DNA of 64,000 nucleotides, from the NCBI RefSeq assembly GCF_018598185.1, contig NZ_JAHESC010000026.1, forward strand, positions 49,982-113,981, in the 5' to 3' direction. The notes beneath the pieces were generated by a model. It saw only the letters and a program-made list of their open reading frames with translations. It was not told the DNA's origin and did not search any database. Shown piece after piece: positions 45,010-56,012 of this stretch (the first letter of the stretch is position 1; every line of letters begins with the position of its first letter). The position numbers and the translations under genes were made by a program. This DNA comes from Dawidia soli (GTDB taxonomy: Bacteria; Bacteroidota; Bacteroidia; Cytophagales; Cyclobacteriaceae).

Positions 45010-47394
45010 ATGAAGTACGTACTTGCCATTCTCTTGCCCATTCTTTACCAGATCGCTGTCCTGGCACAAGACCGTCCTGCCGGCGCGGTGACGGGCTCGA
45101 TCGCCGATGAGCATGGAGAACCTGTACCGTTTGCCACCGTGGCCGTATATAATGCGGCCGACTCGGCACTGGCCGCGGGCGGCACGTCCGATGTAGCGGG
45201 TGCTTTTTCGCTGGCGGTAAAGCCCGGGCGGTACTATCTCAAGGTTACGTTCGTGTCCTATCGCGATAAGATCGTGCCCGGCCTGCGTGTGGCCAACACG
45301 CCCCTGGCCGTGGGGACGATCGTACTCCAAACCAGCGCCGATGTATTAACGGAAGTCGTGATCGAAGGCGAGCGCCCGCCCATGGAGCTGCAGCTCGACA
45401 AACGCGTGTTTAACGTCAGCCAGGACCTGAGCAACGTCGGCGCCAACGCATCGGACATCCTGGGCAACCTGCCCTCGGTAACGGTGGATGTAGACGGCGC
45501 CGTGAGCCTGCGTGGCAGCGGCAACGTACGCATCCTGATCGACGGGCGCCCCTCCGGCCTGACCAGCCGCGACCCCGACGCGCTGCGCAAGCTGCAAGGC
45601 AACCTGATCGAGCGGATCGAAGTCATCACCAACCCCTCGTCTCGCTACGACGCCGCGGGCGAGGTCGGCATCATCAACATCATCCTCAAGAAAGACAAAC
45701 GCGCCGGCATCAACGGCACCTTCGTCGCCACCGCCGGAACCCCCTACCAGCTCGGCGCGTCCTACAGCATCAACTACCGCAAGAACAACATCAACCTCTT
45801 TTCCAGCTACGGCATCGACGACCGCAACGCCCCCGGCTATGGCTCGTCATATCAGCGATACACCAGCGCAGACACCAGCTTTGTATACTCCCAATACAAC
45901 GACCGCGAGCGCGGCGGCCTGGCCCACAACGTCATGCTGGGACTGGACTACTTCCTGACCGAAAAGACCACGCTGACAGGATCCTTTCTATATAATCCCT
46001 CCTTTGGCGTGAACCACTCCACCAACACCTATCACGACTACGACGAAAACGGTACACTTACCCGCAACGTTGTGCGTACCGAGCGTGAAGAGGAAGACGA
46101 ATCGACGATCGAGGGCACGCTGAGCTTCAAGAAAGACTTTGAACGCAAAGACCAAAGCCTGACGGCCGACGTCAAGTGGATCCGCGGCGTAGACGACGAA
46201 GCCACCCGCTATACCGAAGGCACCCCCGGCGGCGCCCTGTTGCAGCAACGCGGGCTGAACAACGCCGACGAAACCAACTGGCAGGTGCAACTGGACTACG
46301 TACATCCGTTGGGACAAGAAGGCAAGCTGGAGGCTGGCATGAAAACCGCCACGCGCATGATCCGAAACCTATACTCCCTGGAAACCCGGGAAGAAGACGA
46401 CACGTGGACACCGCTGCCCGCCTTCAGCAACAACCTGGAGTACAACGAACACATACACGCCGCCTACGTCATGGCCGGCAACGCCTTTGGCAAGTTCTCC
46501 GCCCAGGGCGGCCTGCGCGGCGAGTACTCCGACATTACCACCGAGCTGACCGAGACGAACGAAACGAATCCACGCACATACTTTAATCTTTTTCCCAGCG
46601 CGGCGCTGTCGTACAAGCTAAAAGACAACAACACCCTGCAGTTCAGCTATAGCTATCGCATCAACCGTCCGGACTTTCGCGACCTCCTGCCCTTCTCCGA
46701 CTTCCGCGATTCGCGGCAGTTCTTTATGGGCAACCCGAACCTGAAGCCGGAGTATACAAACGCCTTTGAGCTGGGGTACCTCATCGAATGGGGCGAGGGG
46801 TCGATCCTCTCCAGCGTGTACCACCGCCACCGTACGGATGTGGTCCAGCGCATTATGACCGACGTCGACGAGCAGGGCCGCACGCAGATCATCCCGATCA
46901 ACCTGGCCGAAGAAAATGCCTACGGCGCAGAGCTGAACCTGTCGCATGCCCTCTTCACCTGGTGGAAGGTCAATACCAGCGCCAACTTTTACCGGGCCAT
47001 TACCGAAGGCACGTACGAGGACCAGGTCCTGTCGGCCGACACCTATACCTGGACCAGCCGTACCACTTCGAAGTGGACGTTCTTCCGCAAGCTCGACCTG
47101 CAAGGCTCCTTCAACTACCGCGCGCCACGCGTCACCACACAGGGCCGCAACCGGTCTGTCTATTCGGTCGACCTCGGCACGTCGTACGATATCTTCCAGG
47201 GCAAGGCTACCGTCAATGCCTCAGTGCGCGACCTGTTCAACTCGCGCGTACGCCGGTCGATCATCGACAACGAGGGGTATTACTCCAGCTCCAAATTCCA
47301 GTGGCAGTCGCGCCAGCTGCTGCTGACCTTCACCTATCGGCTCAACCGCCAGAAAGAGAAGGAGAAGGAATCCGAGCGCACGGAGGAGATGTAG
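45010..47394 (+). CDS. Outer-membrane TonB-dependent-type receptor with carboxypeptidase-like N-domain
   Basis: 794 residues from the ATG at 45010, which gives a signal peptide (YVLAILLPILYQIAVLAQ). Residues ~25-110 are a carboxypeptidase-regulatory-like beta domain (GSIADEHGEPVPFATVAVYNA, YLKVTFVSY). Residues ~115-230 are a plug domain (DILGNLPSVTVDVDGAVSLRGSGNVRILIDGRP, ERIEVITNPSSRYDAAGEVGIINIILKK). The rest is a 22-strand-type barrel (NLFPSAALSYKLKDN, FSYSYRINRPDFRDLLPFSDF), as in the OMP_b-brl_3 group. Substrate unknown. The frame is open further upstream, but that part is repeat DNA and not protein. The C-terminus ends with a charged tail (KEKEKESERTEEM). Confidence 0.9.
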   Translation: MKYVLAILLPILYQIAVLAQDRPAGAVTGSIADEHGEPVPFATVAVYNAADSALAAGGTSDVAGAFSLAVKPGRYYLKVTFVSYRDKIVPGLRVANTPLAVGTIVLQTSADVLTEVVIEGERPPMELQLDKRVFNVSQDLSNVGANASDILGNLPSVTVDVDGAVSLRGSGNVRILIDGRPSGLTSRDPDALRKLQGNLIERIEVITNPSSRYDAAGEVGIINIILKKDKRAGINGTFVATAGTPYQLGASYSINYRKNNINLFSSYGIDDRNAPGYGSSYQRYTSADTSFVYSQYNDRERGGLAHNVMLGLDYFLTEKTTLTGSFLYNPSFGVNHSTNTYHDYDENGTLTRNVVRTEREEEDESTIEGTLSFKKDFERKDQSLTADVKWIRGVDDEATRYTEGTPGGALLQQRGLNNADETNWQVQLDYVHPLGQEGKLEAGMKTATRMIRNLYSLETREEDDTWTPLPAFSNNLEYNEHIHAAYVMAGNAFGKFSAQGGLRGEYSDITTELTETNETNPRTYFNLFPSAALSYKLKDNNTLQFSYSYRINRPDFRDLLPFSDFRDSRQFFMGNPNLKPEYTNAFELGYLIEWGEGSILSSVYHRHRTDVVQRIMTDVDEQGRTQIIPINLAEENAYGAELNLSHALFTWWKVNTSANFYRAITEGTYEDQVLSADTYTWTSRTTSKWTFFRKLDLQGSFNYRAPRVTTQGRNRSVYSVDLGTSYDIFQGKATVNASVRDLFNSRVRRSIIDNEGYYSSSKFQWQSRQLLLTFTYRLNRQKEKEKESERTEEM

Positions 47395-47434
47395 AACGAT
47401 CGCCGCAAAAGCGCTGTGGGCGCTACGCCGACCG

Positions 47435-49495
<2,061 letters not shown>

Positions 49496-49503
49496 CTTTT
49501 ACG

Positions 49504-50010
49504 ATGAAGCTCAACTTCCTTAAACTCAAGACTAACTCCGTGCTTCGCAAAAGCAAGGCGTCCCGCAGCAACCTGCCCTATAAGCAGGCGCGAACGGTGG
49601 GCGTACTTTTTTCGGTCGAAGACAAACAAAAACACTTTGTCATCAAAGAGTTTATCAAAAAGCTGGAGCAGGACGAGAAGGTGGTGCAGGTGCTGGAATA
49701 CCTTCCGGCCAAGCACGACAATTACGAGTTTAAGTTCGACTTCTTTACCGAAAAAGAACTGTCGTTCTGGGGCAACATTACGTCGTCGAGCGCCAACCAA
49801 TTTGCCGACGCGCCGTTTGATTTTTTATTCTACATCGACCTGGAACCGAACGTACTCGTGCTGAACCTGCTGGCCCGAAGCAAAGCCAAGTGCCGCGTGG
49901 GTAAATATTTCGACGGCGGCGAACCGTACCTGGAGCTCATGATCGAGTCGGTCGCCAGCATTCAGGCGCTGATCGACGGCATGTATAAGTATGCCACGCA
50001 ACTGAAGTAA
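49504..50010 (+). CDS. DUF6913-type protein of unknown function
   Basis: 168 residues. The basic N-terminus (LKTNSVLRKSKASRSNLPYKQARTVGVLF) is followed by alternating strands and helices (KHFVIKEFIKKLEQDEKVVQVLEYLP, PFDFLFYIDLEPNVLVLNLLARSKAKCRVG) in a pattern I know from a Bacteroidota-only uncharacterised family. No signal peptide or catalytic motif. It lies between ligA (8 nt) and dapA (30 nt) on the same strand, so it is likely co-transcribed with them. Confidence 0.8.
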   Translation: MKLNFLKLKTNSVLRKSKASRSNLPYKQARTVGVLFSVEDKQKHFVIKEFIKKLEQDEKVVQVLEYLPAKHDNYEFKFDFFTEKELSFWGNITSSSANQFADAPFDFLFYIDLEPNVLVLNLLARSKAKCRVGKYFDGGEPYLELMIESVASIQALIDGMYKYATQLK

Positions 50011-50040
50011 TCATAACCTTTATCCCATATCCTAGTAAAC

Positions 50041-50916
50041 ATGAAAAAGCTCTACGGAACAGGCGTTGCCCTGATCACACCGTTCACCGAATCACTCGAG
50101 GTTGACTACAAGGCCCTGAAAAAGCTTTTGCAGCATACAGCCAAGGGTGCTGATTATTACGTTGTGCTGGGCACGACGGGAGAATCTCCCACGCTCACGT
50201 CCGAAGAGAAAAATGCGATCCTGACCTTTATCAAAGCCAACAACCCGGCCAGGTTGCCGATCGTCTATGGCATCGGCGGGAACAATACACACGAGGTACT
50301 GGAAGCAATTGCCGCGACCGACTTCAAGGGTATAGACGCCATTCTGTCGGTAAGCCCGTATTACAACAAGCCCTCACAGGAAGGTATCTATCAGCACTAC
50401 ATCAAAATCGCCGACGCCTGCCCGGTGCCGGTGATCTTATATAACATTCCGGGCCGCACCGGCTCGAACATAACGGCCGAGACCACCCTGCACCTGGCCA
50501 ACCACAAGAACATCATCGGCATGAAGGAATCGTCGGGTAACCTGGAGCAGTGCCTGAAGATCGCCAAGCATATGCCCAAGGACTTCCTGCTGGTATCGGG
50601 TGACGACATGCTGGCGCTGCCCCTGTATGCGATCGGCGGCAAAGGCCTGATCTCCGTATTGGCAAACCCCTACCCCGTCATCTTCAAGAAGATGAAGGAG
50701 TATTTCCTCGCCGGCAACGCCACCCGGGCAGCCCAGGAGCTGTATAAGCTCTCAGACCTCAACGGAGCAATGTACGAGGAAGGCAACCCCATCGGGGTGA
50801 AGTATGTACTCTCCAAACTGGGCATCTGCGGTGACCATGTCCGGCTGCCACACGCACCCGCGTCGGCAGGTTTGCGCAAGCGCATCGACGCGCTGCTGGC
50901 GGAGGGGAAAAAATAA
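50041..50916 (+). CDS. dapA: 4-hydroxy-tetrahydrodipicolinate synthase
   Basis: 291 residues of TIM-barrel fold. GTTGESPTL carries the Thr pair of the catalytic triad, VSPYYNKPSQEG the Tyr region, VILYNIPGRTG the substrate-binding Tyr, and IGMKESSGN the Schiff-base Lys (K162). It condenses pyruvate with aspartate semialdehyde in lysine and diaminopimelate synthesis. The paralogous family includes N-acetylneuraminate lyases, but the motif set and size favour DapA. Third gene of the ligA unit, with a GNAT gene 9 nt downstream. Confidence 0.95.
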   Translation: MKKLYGTGVALITPFTESLEVDYKALKKLLQHTAKGADYYVVLGTTGESPTLTSEEKNAILTFIKANNPARLPIVYGIGGNNTHEVLEAIAATDFKGIDAILSVSPYYNKPSQEGIYQHYIKIADACPVPVILYNIPGRTGSNITAETTLHLANHKNIIGMKESSGNLEQCLKIAKHMPKDFLLVSGDDMLALPLYAIGGKGLISVLANPYPVIFKKMKEYFLAGNATRAAQELYKLSDLNGAMYEEGNPIGVKYVLSKLGICGDHVRLPHAPASAGLRKRIDALLAEGKK

Positions 50917-50925
50917 GCTCTTACC

Positions 50926-51429
50926 ATGATGAGTGTATCCATCCGCAACGCCGGTACTACCGACATTCCCGTGATCCGTCTGCTGGCAGAAGAAACGTGG
51001 TGGCCAACGTACAAGCCGATCCTCGAAGACGAGCAGATCCGCTATATGCTGGAGCTGATCTACAGCGTCGACGCGCTCACTACGGTCATGACGCAACAGA
51101 CGCAACACTTCATCCTCTTGTCTGACGATGAGGGCGCGCAAGGTTTTGCGGCCTATGGCCCCCGCGCAGACGAGCCGGTGTACAAGCTGCATAAACTGTA
51201 CGTGCGCCCCGGCAACCAGGGCAAGGGCTACGGCCGCCGGCTGCTCGACGAAGTTGTGCAACGCGCTAAAGACCAAGGCATTACTACGTTGGATCTGAAT
51301 GTGAACCGGTACAACCCGGCCCGGTCTTTCTACGAAAAGGTGGGATTCTCGGTCTTGCGCGAAGAAGACATCGCCATCGGCCCGTACTGGATGAACGATT
51401 ATGTCATGCGGCGTATTGTGACCCCGTAG
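50926..51429 (+). CDS. GNAT-family N-acetyltransferase
   Basis: 167 residues. Motif A reads KLYVRPGNQGKGYGRRLLDEV, with the QGKGYG acetyl-CoA pyrophosphate loop, and motif B contains DLNVNRYNPARSFYEKVGF. The substrate cannot be told. The second Met (50929) is an equally good start. Last gene of the ligA-DUF6913-dapA-GNAT run. Cytosolic. Confidence 0.85.
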   Translation: MMSVSIRNAGTTDIPVIRLLAEETWWPTYKPILEDEQIRYMLELIYSVDALTTVMTQQTQHFILLSDDEGAQGFAAYGPRADEPVYKLHKLYVRPGNQGKGYGRRLLDEVVQRAKDQGITTLDLNVNRYNPARSFYEKVGFSVLREEDIAIGPYWMNDYVMRRIVTP

Positions 51430-51479
51430 GCATTCGCCGAGATCATTGGCCCACGGCTTGCATAAACAGCGTACACATT

Positions 51480-51505
51480 GTTAATTGCTACCTGTTAACT
51501 GCTAC
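51480..51505 (+). repeat. Direct repeat upstream of the Bat-type gene
   Basis: GTTAATTGCTAC (51480-51491) and GTTAACTGCTAC (51494-51505) repeat with a 14-nt period and one mismatch, ending 3 nt before the GTG start at 51509. It could be a regulator site or chance. Confidence 0.35.
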
Positions 51506-51508
51506 AAC

Positions 51509-52480
51509 GTGCTTTGGTATCGTGACTTTGGAATAACAGAAATCGTCTTTATCACCTTGTTTGTGGTATTGTACGCGCTGTACGTGGTGCGAATGGTTCG
51601 CACCGGCCGGCGCATGAACAGTCCATTCTCCACCATATTCGCCAAGCTCTTTGTCCGCACGCTATACTTCGCCCTGTTTATCATCGTCATTCTCGGCCCG
51701 TCGTTCGGCGGGTCGAAAAAAGAGGTGAAGTCGGTTGGCAAAGACATCATGATTTGCGTCGACCTGTCGAAGTCCATGGACGCCTTTGACATCGCCCCCA
51801 CCCGTCTGGAAAAAGTGAAGTTTGAGATGAAGAAAGTGGTGGACGCCTTCAGCTCCGACCGCATCGGGGTCATCATCTTCTCATCGGAGGCATTTATGCA
51901 ATGCCCGCTGACCTACGACCTGAACGCCCTCAATCTTTTTATCGAAACCATGAGCTCAAACCTGGTGCCGGCGTCGGGCACGGATTTTGGACCTCCGTTG
52001 CGGTTGGCCTTAAAGAAACTGGAGGAAGAGACCGACGGCCCGACAACACAGTCGAAGTCGAAGGTGATCATCCTGATCAGCGACGGCGAGGACTTTGGTG
52101 AAGATTCGCGCGAAGTAGTGTCGGAAATTGAAAGTAAAGATATCAAGCTTTTCACCCTGGGCGTAGGCACCGAAGCCGGCGGGAACATTTATGCCGGCCG
52201 TTCGCTGAAGACCGACCGCCAGGGCAATACCGTCACGACCCGTCTGAACTCGTCGGCGCTGCGCTCGCTGGCCGACAAGACCGACGGGCAATATTTTGAG
52301 ATCAACGCCACGCGCAACGATGTGTCGCGGCTGATCAATACCATCGGCAACATCGAAGGCGAGCTGCGCGACGCGCGTTTTGTAGACGTTACCGCCAACA
52401 AGTACTTCTACTTCCTGGTGGCGGCCGTGGTGTTGCTGATCCTGGATGTACTCATAAACGTACCCGCGTTGAGATTATGA
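51509..52480 (+). CDS. VWA-domain membrane protein, BatA/BatB-like
   Basis: Starts best at GTG 51509 (VLWYRDFG); the frame is open slightly further. Two N-terminal membrane spans (EIVFITLFVVLYALYVV and FVRTLYFALFIIVILGP), then a VWA domain with MIDAS DLSKSMDAFD, a mid-domain Thr (PASGTDFGPPL) and ISDGEDFGED, and a C-terminal span (YFYFLVAAVVLLILDVLI). This is the BatA/BatB layout of Bacteroidota aerotolerance loci. No MoxR ATPase or second VWA gene is adjacent. Its last 4 nt (ATGA) overlap the next gene, showing tight coupling. Confidence 0.85.
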   Translation: MLWYRDFGITEIVFITLFVVLYALYVVRMVRTGRRMNSPFSTIFAKLFVRTLYFALFIIVILGPSFGGSKKEVKSVGKDIMICVDLSKSMDAFDIAPTRLEKVKFEMKKVVDAFSSDRIGVIIFSSEAFMQCPLTYDLNALNLFIETMSSNLVPASGTDFGPPLRLALKKLEEETDGPTTQSKSKVIILISDGEDFGEDSREVVSEIESKDIKLFTLGVGTEAGGNIYAGRSLKTDRQGNTVTTRLNSSALRSLADKTDGQYFEINATRNDVSRLINTIGNIEGELRDARFVDVTANKYFYFLVAAVVLLILDVLINVPALRL

Positions 52481-53133
52481 ACTGGCTCCTGGTATCCATC
52501 TTCCTGTTTGCCCCCGCGATCGATCCGGTTAAGACCGCACGGATCAACCGTACCAAAACAGAAGCCCGCAAAGCATACACTTCCGGCGATTATAAAACGG
52601 CGGTGGCCAAATACCGGTACCTCGCAGACACGCTGGACGTGGTGGAAGACGAGGCGATGCTCAATCTGGCCAACGCATATTACCTCCTCAAAGACACCGC
52701 CCACGCCTTTACCGAATACCAGGCGCTGGCCGGGAGCGACAAGACCGAAGTGCGGTCAAAAGCCCAGCAGCAGCTCGGCGTGATGCACCATCAGAAAGGC
52801 CAGTACGAAGAGGCCATGGCCAATTTCAAGGCAGCGCTGAAGGCCGACCCGGCCAATGCCGACGCGCGCTACAACTACGAGATGATCAAACGGAAGCTGG
52901 ACGAGAAGAAGAAAGAGGAAGAGAAGAAAAAGAACCAGGATCAGAACAAGCCGCAGGAACCTTCTGCCTACGCCAAACGGTTAAAAGCACAGGCGGATGC
53001 ACTGGCGGCGCGGTTCCAGTTCAGGGACGCGCAGACCCTGATGAACGAAGGCGCCAAAAAAGACCCTTCGGTGATGTATTACAAGGATTTCATCGATCGT
53101 TTAGGAGAAGTTGTTACCATCGATAAAAAGTAA
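52477..53133 (+). CDS. TPR protein, Bat-operon type
   Basis: 218 residues. A weak N-terminal signal or membrane segment (WLLVSIFLFAPAIDP) precedes TPR helices (ARKAYTSGDYKTAVAKYRYLAD, AKAQQQLG-type repeats, GQYEEAMANFKAALKADPANADARYNYEMI), then a Lys/Glu-rich linker (DEKKKEEEKKKNQDQNKPQ) and a C-terminal helical part (RFQFRDAQTLMNEGAKKDPSV). It is coupled by ATGA overlap to the VWA gene upstream and lies 3 nt before the next gene, a pattern of the Bat cluster where TPR proteins work with VWA partners in the envelope. Confidence 0.82.
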   Translation: MNWLLVSIFLFAPAIDPVKTARINRTKTEARKAYTSGDYKTAVAKYRYLADTLDVVEDEAMLNLANAYYLLKDTAHAFTEYQALAGSDKTEVRSKAQQQLGVMHHQKGQYEEAMANFKAALKADPANADARYNYEMIKRKLDEKKKEEEKKKNQDQNKPQEPSAYAKRLKAQADALAARFQFRDAQTLMNEGAKKDPSVMYYKDFIDRLGEVVTIDKK

Positions 53134-53136
53134 GCT

Positions 53137-53784
53137 ATGAAGAACTTCATTTTGCTCATCGTTTTCCTGATCGTTGGCAGTGCGGCCTACGCCCAAGGCG
53201 CACAAGCGTACTTCAACCAATCCGCCAACTATTACGTCGGCGGTAAAAATGCCGAGGCCCTGCGCCGTGTAGGCGAAGGCCTGCAGAAATACCCGGGCGA
53301 CCCGAAGTTGAGCGCCCTGCAAAAGAAGCTGCAGCAAGAACAGAAACAGCAGCAGCAAAAGGACCAGCAGAAACAGGATCAGCAGAAGAAAGACGAGCAA
53401 AAGAAAGAGCAGGAGAAAAAAGATCAACAGCAGAAGCAGGAGCAACAGAAGCAGGACCAGCAGAAACAAGATCAGCAACAAAAGGATAGCCAGGACAAGA
53501 AGGATCAGCAGGAGAAGAAGGAAAACGACCAGCAGAAAGGCCAGGAAGAGAAAGAGAAGCAGCAGAAGGACCAGCAGAACCAGCAACAGAGCGACGAAGA
53601 GAAACGCGAGCAGGAAAAGAAAGAGCGCGAGCAGCAGCTTTCCGATAAGCTTCAGCAAATGAAGATCAGCAAAGAGAAAGCGGAGATGATCTTGCAGGCC
53701 ATGAAGAACCAGGAGGTTCAATACCTGCAGCAGAACAAACGCAAGGCCAGCAAGCCCAAGGATCGCAGCAAACCCGATTGGTAG
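53137..53784 (+). CDS. BatC-like protein with long Gln/Lys/Glu-rich region
   Basis: 215 residues. Signal peptide (MKNFILLIVFLIVGSAAYAQ), one TPR-like pair (AYFNQSANYYVGGKNAEALRRVGEGLQKYPGDP), then ~110 residues of Q/K/E/D repeats with almost no hydrophobic residues, and a conserved end (MKISKEKAEMILQAMKNQEVQYLQQNKRK) that resembles the BatC C-terminal motif. The low-complexity stretch is likely a long flexible or single-helix spacer in the periplasm. The DNA there is a repeated CAG/AAG mixture, prone to length change. Third gene of the Bat-type unit. Confidence 0.8.
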   Translation: MKNFILLIVFLIVGSAAYAQGAQAYFNQSANYYVGGKNAEALRRVGEGLQKYPGDPKLSALQKKLQQEQKQQQQKDQQKQDQQKKDEQKKEQEKKDQQQKQEQQKQDQQKQDQQQKDSQDKKDQQEKKENDQQKGQEEKEKQQKDQQNQQQSDEEKREQEKKEREQQLSDKLQQMKISKEKAEMILQAMKNQEVQYLQQNKRKASKPKDRSKPDW

Positions 53785-53822
53785 CCGGCCGCCGCAACCA
53801 CGAGTAAAACCAACCAACCCAA

Positions 53823-54998
53823 ATGAAAGAAGTATATATTGTTTCTGCCGTACGGACACCCATCGGCAGCTTTGGCGGTAGCCTGTCTTCGCTGACGGCC
53901 GTACAGCTGGGGGCCATTGCCGTAAAAGGTGCGCTGCAAAAAGCGGGCATCGACGCGGCACAGGTCCAGGAAGTTTTTATGGGAAATGTGATTGCCGCGG
54001 GACTCGGCCAGGCGCCTGCCACCCAGATCGCCGCCGCGGCCGGACTGGGCTTTACCATCCCGTGTACCCTCGTCAATAAAGTCTGCGCTTCGGGCATGAA
54101 GGCCGTCATGCTCGGCGCGCAATCCATCATGCTGGGCCACAACGACGTTGTCGTGGCGGGCGGTACGGAAAGCATGAGCAACATTCCCTACTACCTGCCC
54201 AAGGCGCGTACAGGGTATAAATTCGGCAACGGCGAATTGCTCGACGGCCTGACCTACGACGGCCTGACAGACATCTACAATCAATGCGCCATGGGCGTTT
54301 GCGCCGACAACACGGCACGCGAGATGAAGATCTCACGCCAGGAGCAGGACGCTTACGCCATCGACTCCTATAAACGCTCGGCCGCGGCCTGGGCCGCCGG
54401 CAAATTCCAGGACGAGATCGTACCGGTAGACGTTACCGACCGCAAAGGCAACGTCACCCGCTTTGCCGAAGACGAAGAGTATAAAAGCGTAAACTTCGAT
54501 AAGATCCCCGGCCTGAAACCGGCCTTTTCCAAAGACGGCACCGTGACGGCGGCCAATGCCTCTACCCTGAACGACGGCGCCGCGGCACTGGTGCTGATGA
54601 GCCGCGAAAAGGCCGAGACGCTGGGCATCAAGCCGCTGGCGACCATCCGCGGTTTTGCCGACGCTGCCCAGGACCCGATGTGGTTCACCACCACTCCTTC
54701 GCTGGCCATTCCCAAAGCGCTGAAGGTGGCCGGGGTAGCCCCCGAGGCCGTGGACTTCTACGAGATCAACGAAGCGTTTTCGGCCGTGGCCCTGGCCAAC
54801 AATGCGTTGCTGAAACTGGACGCCGGCAAGGTGAACGTCCACGGCGGCGCCGTAGCCCTGGGCCATCCGCTGGGTGCCTCGGGTGCCCGCATCATCACCA
54901 CCCTCATCAACGTGCTCCGTCAAAACAAAGGCCAGCACGGCGTAGCCGGGATCTGCAACGGCGGCGGTGGCGCCTCGGCCATCGTAATCTCCGCATAA
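53823..54998 (+). CDS. Acetyl-CoA C-acetyltransferase (thiolase)
   Basis: 391 residues. The nucleophile Cys is C88 in NKVCASGMKA, followed by AGGTESMSN, NEAFSAVALANN, VHGGAVALGHPLGASGAR (catalytic His) and CNGGGGASAIV (second Cys). Full thiolase-II length. It interconverts two acetyl-CoA and acetoacetyl-CoA, or cleaves 3-ketoacyl-CoA; substrate preference is not decidable. The 38-nt gap after the BatC-like gene gives no clear promoter, so it may be co-transcribed. A repeat copy starts 7 nt after the stop. Confidence 0.95.
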   Translation: MKEVYIVSAVRTPIGSFGGSLSSLTAVQLGAIAVKGALQKAGIDAAQVQEVFMGNVIAAGLGQAPATQIAAAAGLGFTIPCTLVNKVCASGMKAVMLGAQSIMLGHNDVVVAGGTESMSNIPYYLPKARTGYKFGNGELLDGLTYDGLTDIYNQCAMGVCADNTAREMKISRQEQDAYAIDSYKRSAAAWAAGKFQDEIVPVDVTDRKGNVTRFAEDEEYKSVNFDKIPGLKPAFSKDGTVTAANASTLNDGAAALVLMSREKAETLGIKPLATIRGFADAAQDPMWFTTTPSLAIPKALKVAGVAPEAVDFYEINEAFSAVALANNALLKLDAGKVNVHGGAVALGHPLGASGARIITTLINVLRQNKGQHGVAGICNGGGGASAIVISA

Positions 54999-55004
54999 GA
55001 GCAA

Positions 55005-55136
55005 GCGTAACAAATCGGCGACGTACGTGCCCCGATTTGTTACGCCCTTACAGGGCTTGGTATATCTGTGTTGACGGTTTACCCCGCGTAAACAACGACA
55101 TAGCCCTGAAGGGGCGTAACAAATTAGCCCAGGCCC
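55005..55136. repeat. Dispersed palindromic repeat family, copy 4
   Basis: GCGTAACAAATCGG (55005-55018) and CCGATTTGTTACGC (55032-55045) are 14-bp perfect arms. H1 hairpins follow as GCCCTTACAGGGC (near 55044) and AGCCCTGAAGGGGCG (near 55101-55116), then TAACAAATTAGCCCAGGCC. Same words as the cluster at 23846, here partly rearranged. Begins 7 nt after the thiolase stop. Confidence 0.8.
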
Positions 55137-55144
55137 TATAAACA

Positions 55145-55174
55145 AAAAGGCTGCCCCTTGCAAGGCAGCCTTTT
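55145..55174. terminator. Bidirectional Rho-independent terminator
   Basis: AAAAGGCTGCC and GGCAGCCTTTT form an 11-bp stem around CCTTGCAA, between the convergent thiolase unit and the lipoprotein gene at 55198. Confidence 0.88.
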
Positions 55175-55197
55175 CAGGTCAACTATCCATCAATCTA

Positions 55198-55713
55198 CTA
55201 TAAAAGCGCTACGGTAAAATTTCCGTTTATATAGGTGCCGGACTCCGACCGGGCATCGATACGGCCGGTTACTTCCGTATCGGTGATCGTCAGGATCTCG
55301 ATGGCGCCCTTGGTGGCAATATGACTAACGCCGGTGGCTTCGTTATACAACGTGATCGTCTGACTCTCGTCGTTGCCGCTGGCCAGGTTGGCATCCCAGT
55401 TTATGCTGAGCTCGTAAACTCCCACGGCATCCGGCACGTCGAAGAACACATAGTTGCCTTCAGGCACCTGCATATCCTCTACCTCCTCGCCGGATATATT
55501 CTGTACCAGGTCGATTCCGATCACCTTTTCGCCGTTCACGATCTCCGTCGTGGCGAATCCGCTGCGGTGCGTCCAGACCATCCCCCCGATCATCCCCTGC
55601 AGTTCCTGGTCTCTGAAGCTATAGCCGGTCTCTTTCTTTACGGCGGTATCATCGTCCTTACACGATATGGCCAGGGCGATGAGCAGGCCTAGCAGGATGG
55701 TACTTCTTTTCAT
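55198..55713 (-). CDS. Surface-type lipoprotein (171 aa)
   Basis: The N-terminus MKRSTILLGLLIALAISCKDDDT has a lipobox (AISC) followed by K-D-D-D, which matches the Bacteroidota export signal for surface lipoproteins. The mature domain is a beta-rich module (YSFRDQELQGMIGGMVWTHRSGFATTE, YVFFDVPDAVGVYELS) that ends TYINGNFTVALL. This form is seen in small Bacteroidota lipoproteins of unknown function. Monocistronic by layout: divergent from the unknown gene at 56013 with a 299-nt gap and closed by the terminator at 55145-55174. Confidence 0.78.
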   Translation of the reverse strand: MKRSTILLGLLIALAISCKDDDTAVKKETGYSFRDQELQGMIGGMVWTHRSGFATTEIVNGEKVIGIDLVQNISGEEVEDMQVPEGNYVFFDVPDAVGVYELSINWDANLASGNDESQTITLYNEATGVSHIATKGAIEILTITDTEVTGRIDARSESGTYINGNFTVALL

Positions 55714-56012
55714 GAGGGGGTTGTTGTTATACTACAAAGTAGCTTCTCCTTTTACTATTTATTCTGCCAAAAAGAAGACCGATCTGGGGCATGTATGATT
55801 CGCGTGTACAATGCATAAATACCCTCCAGCCGCTTCAAAATCGTCGCCCAAACACCTATAGCGATGTCAAATGCCGCGGAGCGCCGCCGTACCGGGCGGG
55901 TGTCGAACGGCGGCCGCCGCGTATATGACACCGGGCCGGCCGGCCGCCACCCGCCAGGCTTGACCTTACGCAAAAGATTGGCTAGATTATCACAACCAAA
56001 TGGAGTCGGGAC

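Noticed and set aside
53101..53961. Minus-strand frame rich in Leu, apparently membrane-like
   Set aside because: The poly-Leu run is the complement of the Gln/Lys CAG/AAG repeats of the BatC-like gene.
55755..55973. 72-codon minus-strand frame between the lipoprotein gene and the unknown gene
   Set aside because: Arg/Pro/Gly-rich translation of a GC-rich stretch, no start signal and no motif.
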